The translations under genes were made by a program, and so were the position numbers. Below the pieces are notes generated by a model. That model was not told where the DNA came from, did not search any database, and saw only the letters and a program-made list of their open reading frames with translations. Source: Fimbriimonadaceae bacterium (lineage in GTDB: Bacteria; Armatimonadota; Fimbriimonadia; Fimbriimonadales; Fimbriimonadaceae). From it: 64,000 nt of DNA. Below, one piece after another: positions 1 through 7,876 of the stretch; positions within the stretch are counted from its first letter, which is position 1; each line of letters begins with the position of its first letter. The stretch spans positions 186,001-250,000 of the forward strand of contig JAHBTD010000002.1 of the NCBI GenBank assembly GCA_019638775.1, written 5' to 3'.

Positions 1-315
1 CGCGCTGAGGGCCGCTTTCTTTTCTGCAGCGGACAGATTCCGCTCACCCCATCGGGCGACCTTGTTGAAGGCAACGTCGAAGCGCAGACCGAGCAGGTGA
101 TGCAAAACATAAAAGGGATGCTGGAATCCGCTGGTCTCAGCTTCGCAAACATCGTCAAGACAACAATCTTCCTCAGCTCAATGGATCACTTTGCCGCTGT
201 AAACAAGATTTACGGGGCGTATATGGGCGACATCCCGCCCGCCCGCTCAACCGTCGCCGTTGCCGGACTGCCGAAGAACGTGGACGTTGAGATTGAGGTG
301 ATTGCTGTTTACTGA
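1..315 (+). CDS. ridA: RidA family enamine/imine deaminase, 3' part
   Basis: The window opens inside this gene in frame 1, so about 20-25 N-terminal residues are missing. RidA proteins hydrolyse reactive 2-aminoacrylate and related enamines in the cytosol, usually as trimers. Visible family features are FLFCSGQIPL near the start, a central helix with NIKGMLESAG, the strand KTTIFLSS, and the C-terminal PPARSTVAVAGLPK, whose Arg is the substrate carboxylate-binding residue of the family, then VEIEVIAVY. The TGA stop merges into a heptamer repeat array. Function follows from family knowledge; I see no operon partner because the gene is cut. Confidence 0.9.
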   Translation, partial: RAEGRFLFCSGQIPLTPSGDLVEGNVEAQTEQVMQNIKGMLESAGLSFANIVKTTIFLSSMDHFAAVNKIYGAYMGDIPPARSTVAVAGLPKNVDVEIEVIAVY

Positions 316-345
316 TCGTAGATTGTAGATTGTAGATTGGTGATT
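314..345 (+). repeat. Heptamer tandem array, left flank of four-helix gene
   Basis: Consecutive 7-mers GATCGTA, GATTGTA, GATTGTA, GATTGGT starting inside the ridA stop codon. Bases 321-340 are exactly the reverse complement of 793-812, so the following small gene lies between inverted arrays. Confidence 0.85.
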
Positions 346-360
346 ATAACAGGGTTAAAA

Positions 361-765
361 GTGGATCAAGAGACCTTCAAGAACAGGACGAAAGCGCTTG
401 GAGTGTCAGTGATTCGTCTAGTCCGCGAAGTGAAGCCATCCATTGAATCGTCGGTTATTTTGAGGCAGGTTATTCGCTCCTCGACTTCTGTCGGTGCAAA
501 CTATCGTGCGGCGTGCAGATCTCGCTCAGCCGCAGAAAAGATTGCGAAGCTCAGTATTGTGCTTGAAGAGGCAGATGAGACCATGTACTGGCTTGAGGTT
601 GGAGCAGAAGTCGAGATATTCGAAACTATGGCTATAGATCACTTGTATCGCGAATGCAATGAAGTGGTCGCGATGACAGTTGCCAGTCTCAAGACGCTTA
701 GGGCAAATCATCCCCAAAAGAATGTTGTACGAGAGGAGATTCGAGATTGGTCTGACGAGGACTAA
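361..765 (+). CDS. Four-helix-bundle protein (S23/TIGR02436 type)
   Basis: A 134-residue all-helical protein of the 23S rRNA intervening-sequence (S23) / four-helix-bundle family, related in fold to the Avd accessory protein of diversity-generating retroelements. Typical features are the opening DQETFKNRTKALGVSVIRLV, the VIRSSTSVGANYRAA helix with the conserved SxGANxxAA motif, and EKIAKLSIVLEEADETMYWL. I prefer GTG at 361 because family members usually begin just before this point; TTG at 337 is an alternative lying in the repeat array. The cellular role is not established for chromosomal stand-alone members. Inverted heptamer arrays on both sides suggest a mobile or recently inserted unit. 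No reverse transcriptase or rRNA is nearby. Confidence 0.8.
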   Translation: MDQETFKNRTKALGVSVIRLVREVKPSIESSVILRQVIRSSTSVGANYRAACRSRSAAEKIAKLSIVLEEADETMYWLEVGAEVEIFETMAIDHLYRECNEVVAMTVASLKTLRANHPQKNVVREEIRDWSDED

Positions 766-785
766 GCTCTTGTAAGGACCGCAGG

Positions 786-827
786 CCAATCTCCAATCTA
801 CAATCTACAATCATCAATCTCCAATCG
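786..827 (+). repeat. Heptamer tandem array, right flank of four-helix gene
   Basis: Six consecutive 7-mers: CCAATCT, CCAATCT, ACAATCT, ACAATCA, TCAATCT, CCAATCG. They are the inverse orientation of the array at 314-345 and end two bases before the next start codon. Confidence 0.85.
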
Positions 828-829
828 TT

Positions 830-1741
830 ATGAAACGCGTCGTTTCCATCAGCCTTGGTTCCTCCAAGGGCAATAAAGAGCACGAGGTCGAAATCCTCGG
901 TGAGCAGTTTCGCATTGAGCGGATCGGCACCGATGGCGACATGGACAAGTTCTCCGCGATGTTCCGGGAGCTTGACGGCAAGGTGGATGCGATTGGCGTC
1001 GGCGGAGCCGATATCTACCTCGTCATCGGAGAGAAGCGCTATGCTTTTCGGCAGATTCAGAAGATCGCTCGGCAGTGCAAGCAAACCCCAGTTGTGGATG
1101 GAAGTGGACTCAAGCATACGCTGGAGCGCAAGACCATCTACGCGTTGAACGAAGAGGGAACTGTAAGGTTCAACGATGAGAAGGTGCTTCTCGTCTCAGC
1201 GGTGGACCGCTATGGAATGGCTCAGGCGCTTTCCGAACTGTGTCCGAACGTCGTCTACGGCGACCTTATGTTCGGAATCGGCCTCCCCTTGCGCGTGAGG
1301 CGCTACAGCACCGTCAAGCTCATAGGCGCTCTCTCGCTCCCCATCATCACGAAGCTCCCCTTCAAATGGTTCTATCCAACCGGCGAGAAGCAGGACAAGC
1401 GAACCCCAAAGTTCAAATGGGCGTTCGACGAAGCAACCGTCATCGCTGGAGATACCCACTTCGTCAAGCGCTATGCGCCCGACAAAATGTACGGAAAGAC
1501 CATCATCACGCAAACGCTGCGCAAGCACACGATCGACTTTTTCCGTTCAGCGGGCGTCAGCCGGATTATCACAACCACTCCGGTCATGGGTGGCGAAACG
1601 TTTGCGACAAACGTCATGGAAGGTGTGGTGGTCGCGCTTCTTGGAAAACGTCCCGAACAATTGACCGAGAAGGACTATTTGGACACCCTAGCCAAATTGA
1701 ATTGGCATCCCAACGTACTGAAGATACAGGAGACGGTGTAA
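830..1741 (+). CDS. Quinate 5-dehydrogenase-like protein
   Basis: A 303-residue soluble protein matching a family that databases label quinate 5-dehydrogenase in Firmicutes and related phyla. The remembered family pattern fits well: start MKRVVSISLGSS, then ILGEQFRIERIGTDGD, DAIGVGGADIYL, TPVVDGSGLKHTLER, KVLLVSAVDRYGMA, YGDLMFGIGLPL, KWFYPTGEKQ, VIAGDTHFVKRYAPD and ITTTPVMGGETFATNVMEG. I see no obvious Rossmann GxGxxG motif, so the enzyme name rests on annotation habit, not on visible catalytic residues. The next gene, 40 bp downstream, encodes an AAR-like Rossmann reductase; I recall the two being neighbours elsewhere, so they probably act together. ATG start directly follows the heptamer array. 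Confidence 0.7.
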   Translation: MKRVVSISLGSSKGNKEHEVEILGEQFRIERIGTDGDMDKFSAMFRELDGKVDAIGVGGADIYLVIGEKRYAFRQIQKIARQCKQTPVVDGSGLKHTLERKTIYALNEEGTVRFNDEKVLLVSAVDRYGMAQALSELCPNVVYGDLMFGIGLPLRVRRYSTVKLIGALSLPIITKLPFKWFYPTGEKQDKRTPKFKWAFDEATVIAGDTHFVKRYAPDKMYGKTIITQTLRKHTIDFFRSAGVSRIITTTPVMGGETFATNVMEGVVVALLGKRPEQLTEKDYLDTLAKLNWHPNVLKIQETV

Positions 1742-1780
1742 GGTAGGATACGTCCTGCCTCGCTCGCAAAGGAAACGGCC

Positions 1781-2881
1781 TTGAATCGCTTTGCATTTAT
1801 CATTCACCCCATGACCGCGAAGGACGCTGCGCGAAAGTATCCCATCGCGCGCATCGTGCCGGACTTCCTCGTCGAAAAATTTCTCAAGACCAAGAAGCCG
1901 ATCATCATGAGCGAGATCAAGGGCATAACGTCGCTCACCGGTGAAAAAACCGAAGGCTGGTTCATCGCTTGTCCGCTCACCGCCAGACAGCTTAACGACA
2001 AGTCGCTGACCGACCTTGCCAATCAGAGGCTCTTAGAATGTGCCCAACTCGCTGCAGAGCTCGGTGCCCAGGTTGTGGGTCTGGGAGCTTTTACGGCTGT
2101 CGTTGGCGACGGCGGCATCACACTTTCAAAGCACTCGCCCATTCCCGTGACCACAGGCAACAGCTACACCGTCGCCACCGCGATTGAGGGCACGATGAAG
2201 GCAGCAGACCTGATCGGGATTATCCCATCCGAATCGACCCTTGCGGTAGTTGGAGCAACCGGTTCAATCGGGAAGACCGCAGCAATGCTCCTATCCCCAC
2301 AGTTTGCCAGAACACTGCTCGTTGGGCGCGACCAGGGGCGAACCCAAGCCGTCGCAGACCAGATCCCCGGCTCAATCGCTACAACCGATCTCAACATGCT
2401 CCGAGAAGCCGATGTCGTGATAACCGTGACCTCGGCGGATGCAGAGATCATCGAGCCGAAGCATCTGAAAACGGGCTCGGTTGTGTGCGATGTCGCACGT
2501 CCGCGCGATGTTCAAGCCAAGGTTGTGAAAGAACGTCCCGACGTCTTGGTGATCGAGGGGGGAGTTGTGTCCGTGCCCGGTGATGTGGACTTTGGTATGG
2601 ACTTCGGTTTTCCCGAGAAAACGGCCTATGCCTGTATGAGTGAGACGATGATGCTCGCGCTGGAAAATAGGATAGAGCACTACACCCTCGGCAAAGATGT
2701 AACGGTCAAGCAGGTCGAAGAGACCAGGGATTGGGCAGCAAAGCACGGCTTTGAGCTTGCAGGATTTCGGTCTTTTGAGCATGCGCTTGAGCAAACGGCG
2801 ATAGATCGTGTACGCAAGGCGAGGCAGGATCAAAAGGAACGAAATCCAGCCGGTGGGACAACCGCAATACAAACTCCCTGA
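1781..2881 (+). CDS. AAR-like / shikimate-dehydrogenase-like oxidoreductase
   Basis: A 366-residue NAD(P)-binding protein resembling cyanobacterial acyl-ACP reductase (AAR), which makes fatty aldehydes from acyl-ACP. Visible: N-terminal NRFAFIIHPMTAKDAARKYP, LGAFTAVVGDGG (about 101-112), TTGNSYT (about 124-130), the Rossmann loop VVGATGSIGKTAAMLL (about 156-171), and Cys236 in SVVCDVARPRDV, near where AAR carries its catalytic cysteine. Late motifs VIEGGVVSVPGDVDFGMDFG also match AAR spacing. The TTG start is preferred over ATG at 1811 because FIIHP is part of the family N terminus and AAAGGAAA precedes it. The substrate here is unknown; aldehyde-deformylating oxygenase is not in view. Confidence 0.65.
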   Translation: MNRFAFIIHPMTAKDAARKYPIARIVPDFLVEKFLKTKKPIIMSEIKGITSLTGEKTEGWFIACPLTARQLNDKSLTDLANQRLLECAQLAAELGAQVVGLGAFTAVVGDGGITLSKHSPIPVTTGNSYTVATAIEGTMKAADLIGIIPSESTLAVVGATGSIGKTAAMLLSPQFARTLLVGRDQGRTQAVADQIPGSIATTDLNMLREADVVITVTSADAEIIEPKHLKTGSVVCDVARPRDVQAKVVKERPDVLVIEGGVVSVPGDVDFGMDFGFPEKTAYACMSETMMLALENRIEHYTLGKDVTVKQVEETRDWAAKHGFELAGFRSFEHALEQTAIDRVRKARQDQKERNPAGGTTAIQTP

Positions 2882-2892
2882 GAATGCGGCAT

Positions 2893-4134
2893 TTACACCC
2901 CACTCGTCAGTCGTAGAGTGCGCATTGCCAGCCCCCCGATTCGGGAGTCCTGCTGAAGCTGGGCAAGAGCTTTCTGGCCAGACTCCGTCGATGACAGGGC
3001 TCGCAGAACCTGCATGATCTTGTAGCTCTCCTTCTTCGGGTCAATCTGGAGCGCCAGCTTTCGTAGAGCGGGCGTCAACGCCTCACGCCCATAAAGCAGA
3101 TCGAGCGAGGGTACTGCCCCAAAACCAACCTTGTCGATTGCTGAGGAGAGCAAAGCATCTGCCTTCGGCCCAGAGAGCCGAGTCGCAAGGATCACGCGGT
3201 CCTGCGCTCGCAGCGTTGTCAGCTCAAGCGTCTTATCGCCGGATTCGGCAAGCGCGTTAATGATCCGGTCGCGCTCTGGCCCTTTGGCTTTAAGGAGTGC
3301 CTTGGCAAGCGGAGCAGTGGATTGAAGAGTGCCAATCTTTGCCAGCCCCCTTGCCGCCAGATAGCGCTCATCGTCGGTGAACTGAGAAAAGGTAAAGACA
3401 CCTTCTAGGAAGGGTCGATTTTGCGGCACACCAATCCCAACAATGGCGGAAAGATACTGTATTCGCTCGGGAGGTTTAGAGACTTTGAAGGCGGCCTTAA
3501 GCGTGTCCAGACTTTCTGGTTTACGATACTCCCCCAGGAGCGAGGCAGATTCCAATCGAACGCTGGCTTCTTTTGACTTCACAAGCGGACGAACGTAGGG
3601 CTCGGCTTGTGCGCCAGCATCCAGCAGAAGGCGCTTTGCGCTGCCCTGCAACGCCTTGTCGGAAAGTGCCGCCGCCAACTCTGGCAAAATTGTTGGTGTT
3701 GCGTCCAAAAGGGCTTTGCGAATCGCAAACTTGGGTTGCGTCGCTCCGATATTGATAAGTGGGATCGCGTCCTTGGGGTTGGATTTGGCTTGCACCGTGA
3801 GCGTATGCGTCAGCTCTTTGTAAGCCGCGCTGTCATACGTGTCCAATAGCTTGCCGGTAAGAGCTATCGACTTTGCATCGGAGTATTTGGCAAGTCGCTT
3901 TGCCATCGCGACCTTTTCTTTGGTCGAGAGCCCCTTGTAAAAGAGTTCGACTCCGGGGCGGTCAGCCGACTCGACGAAGTATTTGCGCTGCGCCTCACTC
4001 GCCGGACCGGTGGCAAGTGCGATCTCCCGAGCTTCCCGGACGCGGTCGACGATAAGAAGCACTCCTGTTAGCGCCAATAGGGCTATCAAGGTTTTGACTG
4101 GGCCGGATATTTTTCGCTTTCTCTTCTTCGTCAT
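2893..4134 (-). CDS. Membrane-anchored HEAT-repeat protein
   Basis: A 413-residue protein with a basic N terminus (KKRKRK) and one membrane segment at about 12-28 (TLIALLALTGVLLIVD), followed by an alpha-solenoid. Repeated helical pairs of HEAT/PBS-lyase type are visible, for example KRLLLDAGAQAEPYVRPLV, KEASVRLESASLLGEY and ERYLAARGLAKIGTLQSTAPLA. It is probably anchored in the inner membrane with the solenoid outside, acting as a scaffold; no catalytic motif is visible. It converges with the AAR-like gene, only 11 bp apart. An AAGAG stretch just before ATG can serve as a weak ribosome-binding site. Specific function unknown. Confidence 0.75.
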   Translation of the reverse strand: MTKKRKRKISGPVKTLIALLALTGVLLIVDRVREAREIALATGPASEAQRKYFVESADRPGVELFYKGLSTKEKVAMAKRLAKYSDAKSIALTGKLLDTYDSAAYKELTHTLTVQAKSNPKDAIPLINIGATQPKFAIRKALLDATPTILPELAAALSDKALQGSAKRLLLDAGAQAEPYVRPLVKSKEASVRLESASLLGEYRKPESLDTLKAAFKVSKPPERIQYLSAIVGIGVPQNRPFLEGVFTFSQFTDDERYLAARGLAKIGTLQSTAPLAKALLKAKGPERDRIINALAESGDKTLELTTLRAQDRVILATRLSGPKADALLSSAIDKVGFGAVPSLDLLYGREALTPALRKLALQIDPKKESYKIMQVLRALSSTESGQKALAQLQQDSRIGGLAMRTLRLTSGV

Positions 4135-4306
4135 CTCTTGCGAGCCTGACCCTCGGATTATTGCGGGTACATCAGGGTCATTCCACAGAATGCACTGCCG
4201 CCAAGGTGGGTGGGCAGATTTTGCGCATACATAGTATTTTTAGCGATGGTCACGCCTATCCATGACGGAATTCTCATGTTGAGTCTTCACGAATGGGGCG
4301 TCTACG

Positions 4307-4513
4307 ATGATGACATTGTTAGGAGTGATCGGATATATGTGCTTTGCTTATGCCATCTACGTGTGGGCGGTCAAACTTGCGCCCAACGAACAGGAGATCG
4401 TCGGTGTGACCTCGCTTGAAAAAGAAAGAGCGCGAGAAGCCGAACTGATCGACCTCACGCGCTATATCGAATCACGATCTTCCGATGTCGAAGACGTCCG
4501 CCGAGCCGCTTAG
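4307..4513 (+). CDS. Small single-pass membrane protein, hypothetical
   Basis: A 68-residue reading frame with a membrane segment at about 3-22 (TLLGVIGYMCFAYAIYVW) and a charged cytosolic tail (LEKERAREAELIDLTRYIESRSSDVEDVRR). Composition is typical of a real small membrane protein. It converges with lemA and the two overlap by 4 bp at the stop codons. ATG at 4310 is an equally possible start. No family recognised. Confidence 0.5.
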   Translation: MMTLLGVIGYMCFAYAIYVWAVKLAPNEQEIVGVTSLEKERAREAELIDLTRYIESRSSDVEDVRRAA

Positions 4514-5058
4514 AACGACACCTTCACGTTCTCACGCTCGACTGGGTTCTCAATCTCAAAGAGATCTTTCGGCTTGAATCCCATCATGCTTGCGAAGATG
4601 TTCGACGGGAATGCCTCAAGCTTCGTGTTGTAGGTCGTCACGATGTCGTTGTAGTACTGCCGTGCAAACGAAATCTTGTTCTCCGTACTCTTCAACTCCT
4701 CTTGAAGGGAAAGCATGTTCTGATTGGCCTTGAGATCAGGATAGGACTCAAACAGACCAAAAAGACCGGTCACGGCTTGGCTCACAGCCGTCTCAGCCCT
4801 TGCTTTCTCTTTCACACCCGTGGCCGATAAAGCTTGATTTCGAGCTTCGATGACCTTGGTCAGCGTCTCTTGCTCGTGCTTCATATAGCCCTTGACCGTC
4901 TCGACCAGATTCGGGATCAGGTCGTACCGGCGCTTTAGCTGGACATCAATCTGTCCCCAAGCATTCGACGTTTGTTGCCGGATCGAAACGAGGCCGTTGT
5001 AAGTCGCAATGATGAAAACCAACAGAACGACAAGTAAACCGATGAGTACCCAGATCAA
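4510..5058 (-). CDS. lemA: LemA family protein
   Basis: A 182-residue LemA protein: N-terminal membrane segment (about 1-20, IWVLIGLLVVLLVFIIATYN), then the family helices with WGQIDVQLKRRYDLIPNLVE, MKHEQETLTKVIEAR, LFGLFESYPDLKANQNM, KISFARQYYND and YNTKLEAFPSNIFA. Length is typical. LemA proteins sit in the cytoplasmic membrane with the helical domain exposed; their biochemical role is poorly defined. The start is TTG at 5058, chosen because GGAGAAAGGAA directly precedes it. The neighbouring lipoprotein gene lies upstream in the same direction. Confidence 0.92.
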   Translation of the reverse strand: MIWVLIGLLVVLLVFIIATYNGLVSIRQQTSNAWGQIDVQLKRRYDLIPNLVETVKGYMKHEQETLTKVIEARNQALSATGVKEKARAETAVSQAVTGLFGLFESYPDLKANQNMLSLQEELKSTENKISFARQYYNDIVTTYNTKLEAFPSNIFASMMGFKPKDLFEIENPVERENVKVSF

Positions 5059-5108
5059 ATTCCTTTCTCCTTATTCATGCCTATCTTACGGGTACGTATG
5101 GATAGGGG

Positions 5109-5555
5109 TCAAGGTTTCGCGTCCCGTTTCAAGATCACGGGATCGGTTTCAAAACCGTTGGGGTCAATATACTTCACGGTCCCGTCAGGCTGGGGGATCA
5201 AAGCGATATCGATATATTTGTCTACCCCGCCCGGAAAGTATTCACGAAGCGTTTGGTTCATGATCCTCGTGACACGCAGGGTTGCCTGGTCGCTCCCAAA
5301 ATAGACGGTTCCGCTCTTTTTCAAGCCTCCCTCAAACATATCGAACGTTCCGTCGGTGTTCACCTGGACCTTAATCATCGCGAGCGAGTTGATGATGAGT
5401 TGATCTTGCCCGGGCTTAGCCTCGATCTTTCGCATTCCTTCCCAAGTCCCAACATAGTCGAAGGTGACTCCACCGCCGCAACTTGCGAGGAGAATCGCGA
5501 GGAATCCGGCGACACAAACCATCGGAACAAGTACCCGGAGCCAAGTTCCCCGCAA
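5109..5555 (-). CDS. Lipoprotein, hypothetical
   Basis: A roughly 148-residue secreted lipoprotein: RGTWLRVLVPMVCVAGFLAI forms a charged-plus-hydrophobic signal and LLASC is a lipobox, followed by GGGVTFDYVGTWEG. The mature part has a lipocalin-like opening (YVGTWEGMRKIE) and alternating beta-type stretches. TTG at 5555 was chosen because it keeps the arginines of the signal peptide and avoids reading into purL; ATG at 5522 or 5582 are alternatives. It is divergent from purL, and both starts crowd around the same TATAAT region. Confidence 0.65.
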   Translation of the reverse strand: MRGTWLRVLVPMVCVAGFLAILLASCGGGVTFDYVGTWEGMRKIEAKPGQDQLIINSLAMIKVQVNTDGTFDMFEGGLKKSGTVYFGSDQATLRVTRIMNQTLREYFPGGVDKYIDIALIPQPDGTVKYIDPNGFETDPVILKRDAKP

Positions 5556-5558
5556 GGA

Positions 5559-5564
5559 TATAAT
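5559..5564 (+). promoter_or_regulatory. -10 box TATAAT for purL, leaderless spacing
   Basis: A perfect TATAAT ends 7 bp before the purL ATG at 5572, too close for a transcript with a ribosome-binding site. Confidence 0.6.
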
Positions 5565-5571
5565 CGAACCG

Positions 5572-7848
5572 ATGCCTGCCATCTCCTCCGAAGTGTACTC
5601 CTCAATGGGTTTGAACGATTATGAGTACGGGCTGATCCTCGACCTTCTCAAGCGCGAGCCAAGCTACACCGAACTCGGAATGTTTGCCGTCATGTGGAGC
5701 GAACACTGTGGCTATAAGTACTCGCGCCCAGTGCTCGCCTACTTCAAGAAATACAAAGAGGCGATGGAAGGTTCCGGCCTGGAGAATGCCGGGGTCGTTG
5801 ATATTGGAGACGGTCTTGGCATTACGATGAAGGTCGAATCCCACAACCACCCATCTGCGGTGGAGCCCTATCAAGGCGCGGCTACTGGAGTGGGCGGCAT
5901 CATTCGAGACATTTTGACGATGGGCGCGCGTCCCATCGCCTCCCTGAACTCGCTAAGATTCGGCCCGATTCGAGATGGAGAAGGCGATCCAGAGGTGGTC
6001 AAACGCAACCGTTATCTTTTCGAGCACGTTGTCGCCGGAATCGCCGGTTATGGCAACTGCGTGGGCGTGCCAACGGTCGGCGGGGAAGTAGGATTCCACG
6101 CCCGCTACAACGGAAACCCACTCGTGAACGCGATGTGCGTAGGCCTGCTCGACCTCAGTAAAGTCACTACCGCCGCTGCATCGGGAGTCGGCAATCCCGT
6201 GATCTACCTAGGCTCGGCGACCGGCAAAGACGGCATCCACGGAGCCTCGTTTGCGAGTGAAGCTCTGGGTGAAGACAGCGACGCCAAGCGTCCAAACGTA
6301 CAAATTGGAGACCCGTTCGCCGAAAAGCTCTTGATTGAGGCCACGCTTGAAGCCCTCGATACGGGCGCGGTCGTTGCAATTCAAGATATGGGCGCTGCGG
6401 GCCTCACATGCAGCACGGTAGAAATGTCGAGCCAAGGCAAAGTTGGGATGACCGTCGATCTCGACAAAGTCCCCATGCGTGAATCGGACATGAGCGGCTA
6501 TGAACTGATGCTCAGCGAAAGTCAGGAGCGCATGCTATGTGTCGCTCAAAAGGGTCGCGAGCAGGAAGTCCTCGACGTTTTCCGCAAGTGGGGTGTGCAT
6601 GCCGAGATCATTGGCGAGGTCACCAACGACGATCAAACGACGGTAACCCGACACAACGAAGTAGTCGCAAACCTTGATCCCACGCTCCTTACCGACCATT
6701 GCCCAACCTACAAGCCCGACGCCGAAGAGCCCGAATACTACGGCAAAGCCAAACAGTTCGATCCAGATTCGGTCAATCACCCAGAGCCGGTAACGGCGCT
6801 CAAAAAGCTTCTCGCAAGCCCAAATATCGCCAGCAAGGTTTGGGTGTATCGACAGTACGACCAACAGGTTCAAACTCAATCGGTGGTTCTTCCCGGAGCC
6901 GGTGATGCTGCCGTACTCGCGCCCAGAGGCACGAAGAAGGGAATCTCGGTGAAGCTCGACGGAAATGGTCGCTGGGTCTACTTCGATCCCTATGTAGGCG
7001 GCCAGCTTGCCGTCGCCGAAGCCGCCCGAAACGTGGCATGCACGGGAGCGATGCCAAAGGCCGTCACCGATGGTTTGAACTACGGCAATCCACAAAAACC
7101 CCATGTTTACTGGCAGTTCAGAGAATCGGTGCGGGGAATCGCCGATGCTGCCGAAGCGATGGACACGCCCGTCATCTCAGGCAACGTCAGCTTCTACAAC
7201 GAAAGCGATCTTGGGGAAGTCCTGCCCACGCCTCTGATCGGAATGCTTGGCGTCATCGATGACGCAGAAAAGCGTGTCTCCATGGTTCCCAGCCGCACCG
7301 CCGGGGAAGTTGCCCTTATCTGGACGCGTCTAGATGAAGTTCGTCATGAAGGGCTCGGGGCTTCGGAGTATCTGGCAGAGTGCTGCGGTCTTGAAGACGG
7401 CTTGCCCGTGGCCCCAAACATGGCAGCGGAACGAAAACTGTGTGAATTCTTGGTAGATTCAGCGAACAAAGGCCTATTAGATTTCGCCCATGATTGCAGT
7501 GATGGCGGTTTTGGCGTGGCTCTTGCAGAGATAGCGATTGTAGGTAAGACCGGTGTATCGGTTGATGTCGCCAAGTCGTTTGCATTCGCTTATACTGGAC
7601 GTATACAGAGCAAGCTGTTCGGAGAAGCTCCGGGCAGAGTTGTCGTCGGCGTTCAGGAGGCAAACCGACACGAGCTCGCCACTCTTGCTGAGGCTTACGG
7701 GCTTGGTTGCGATGTCATCGGAGCGTACGGCGCCGATCTAAAGCGCTATTCGATTCAAGATGGCGGTGACGCGGCTCTATCGTCGAACGTTGAAGAATTG
7801 GCAGAGATTTACTATGGCTCGATCGGTCGCGTAATGGCAGAAGCCTGA
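5572..7848 (+). CDS. purL: Phosphoribosylformylglycinamidine synthase subunit PurL
   Basis: A 758-residue FGAM synthase II, which converts FGAR, ATP and ammonia into FGAM in purine synthesis and in this small form works with PurS and PurQ (neither is in the window). Family signatures are SEHCGYKYSRP (about 43-53), the ATP/metal segment ESHNHPSAVEPYQGAATGVGG (about 89-109), GDPFAEKLLIEA, QDMGAAGLTCSTVEM, RESDMSGYELMLSESQERM, and the second half with DGLNYGNPQKP and SGNVSFYNES. Length matches small PurL. ATG at 5572 is preferred over an upstream frame extension to 5464 because of the TATAAT 7 bp before it. ATG at 5605 is a less likely start. Confidence 0.97.
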   Translation: MPAISSEVYSSMGLNDYEYGLILDLLKREPSYTELGMFAVMWSEHCGYKYSRPVLAYFKKYKEAMEGSGLENAGVVDIGDGLGITMKVESHNHPSAVEPYQGAATGVGGIIRDILTMGARPIASLNSLRFGPIRDGEGDPEVVKRNRYLFEHVVAGIAGYGNCVGVPTVGGEVGFHARYNGNPLVNAMCVGLLDLSKVTTAAASGVGNPVIYLGSATGKDGIHGASFASEALGEDSDAKRPNVQIGDPFAEKLLIEATLEALDTGAVVAIQDMGAAGLTCSTVEMSSQGKVGMTVDLDKVPMRESDMSGYELMLSESQERMLCVAQKGREQEVLDVFRKWGVHAEIIGEVTNDDQTTVTRHNEVVANLDPTLLTDHCPTYKPDAEEPEYYGKAKQFDPDSVNHPEPVTALKKLLASPNIASKVWVYRQYDQQVQTQSVVLPGAGDAAVLAPRGTKKGISVKLDGNGRWVYFDPYVGGQLAVAEAARNVACTGAMPKAVTDGLNYGNPQKPHVYWQFRESVRGIADAAEAMDTPVISGNVSFYNESDLGEVLPTPLIGMLGVIDDAEKRVSMVPSRTAGEVALIWTRLDEVRHEGLGASEYLAECCGLEDGLPVAPNMAAERKLCEFLVDSANKGLLDFAHDCSDGGFGVALAEIAIVGKTGVSVDVAKSFAFAYTGRIQSKLFGEAPGRVVVGVQEANRHELATLAEAYGLGCDVIGAYGADLKRYSIQDGGDAALSSNVEELAEIYYGSIGRVMAEA

Positions 7849-7876
7849 TCGAGATTATTGTTGAAGGAAGCTTGCG

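Noticed and set aside
361-765. Diversity-generating retroelement (Avd-like four-helix protein)
   Set aside because: No reverse transcriptase, template repeat or variable-repeat target is near; fold similarity alone is not enough.
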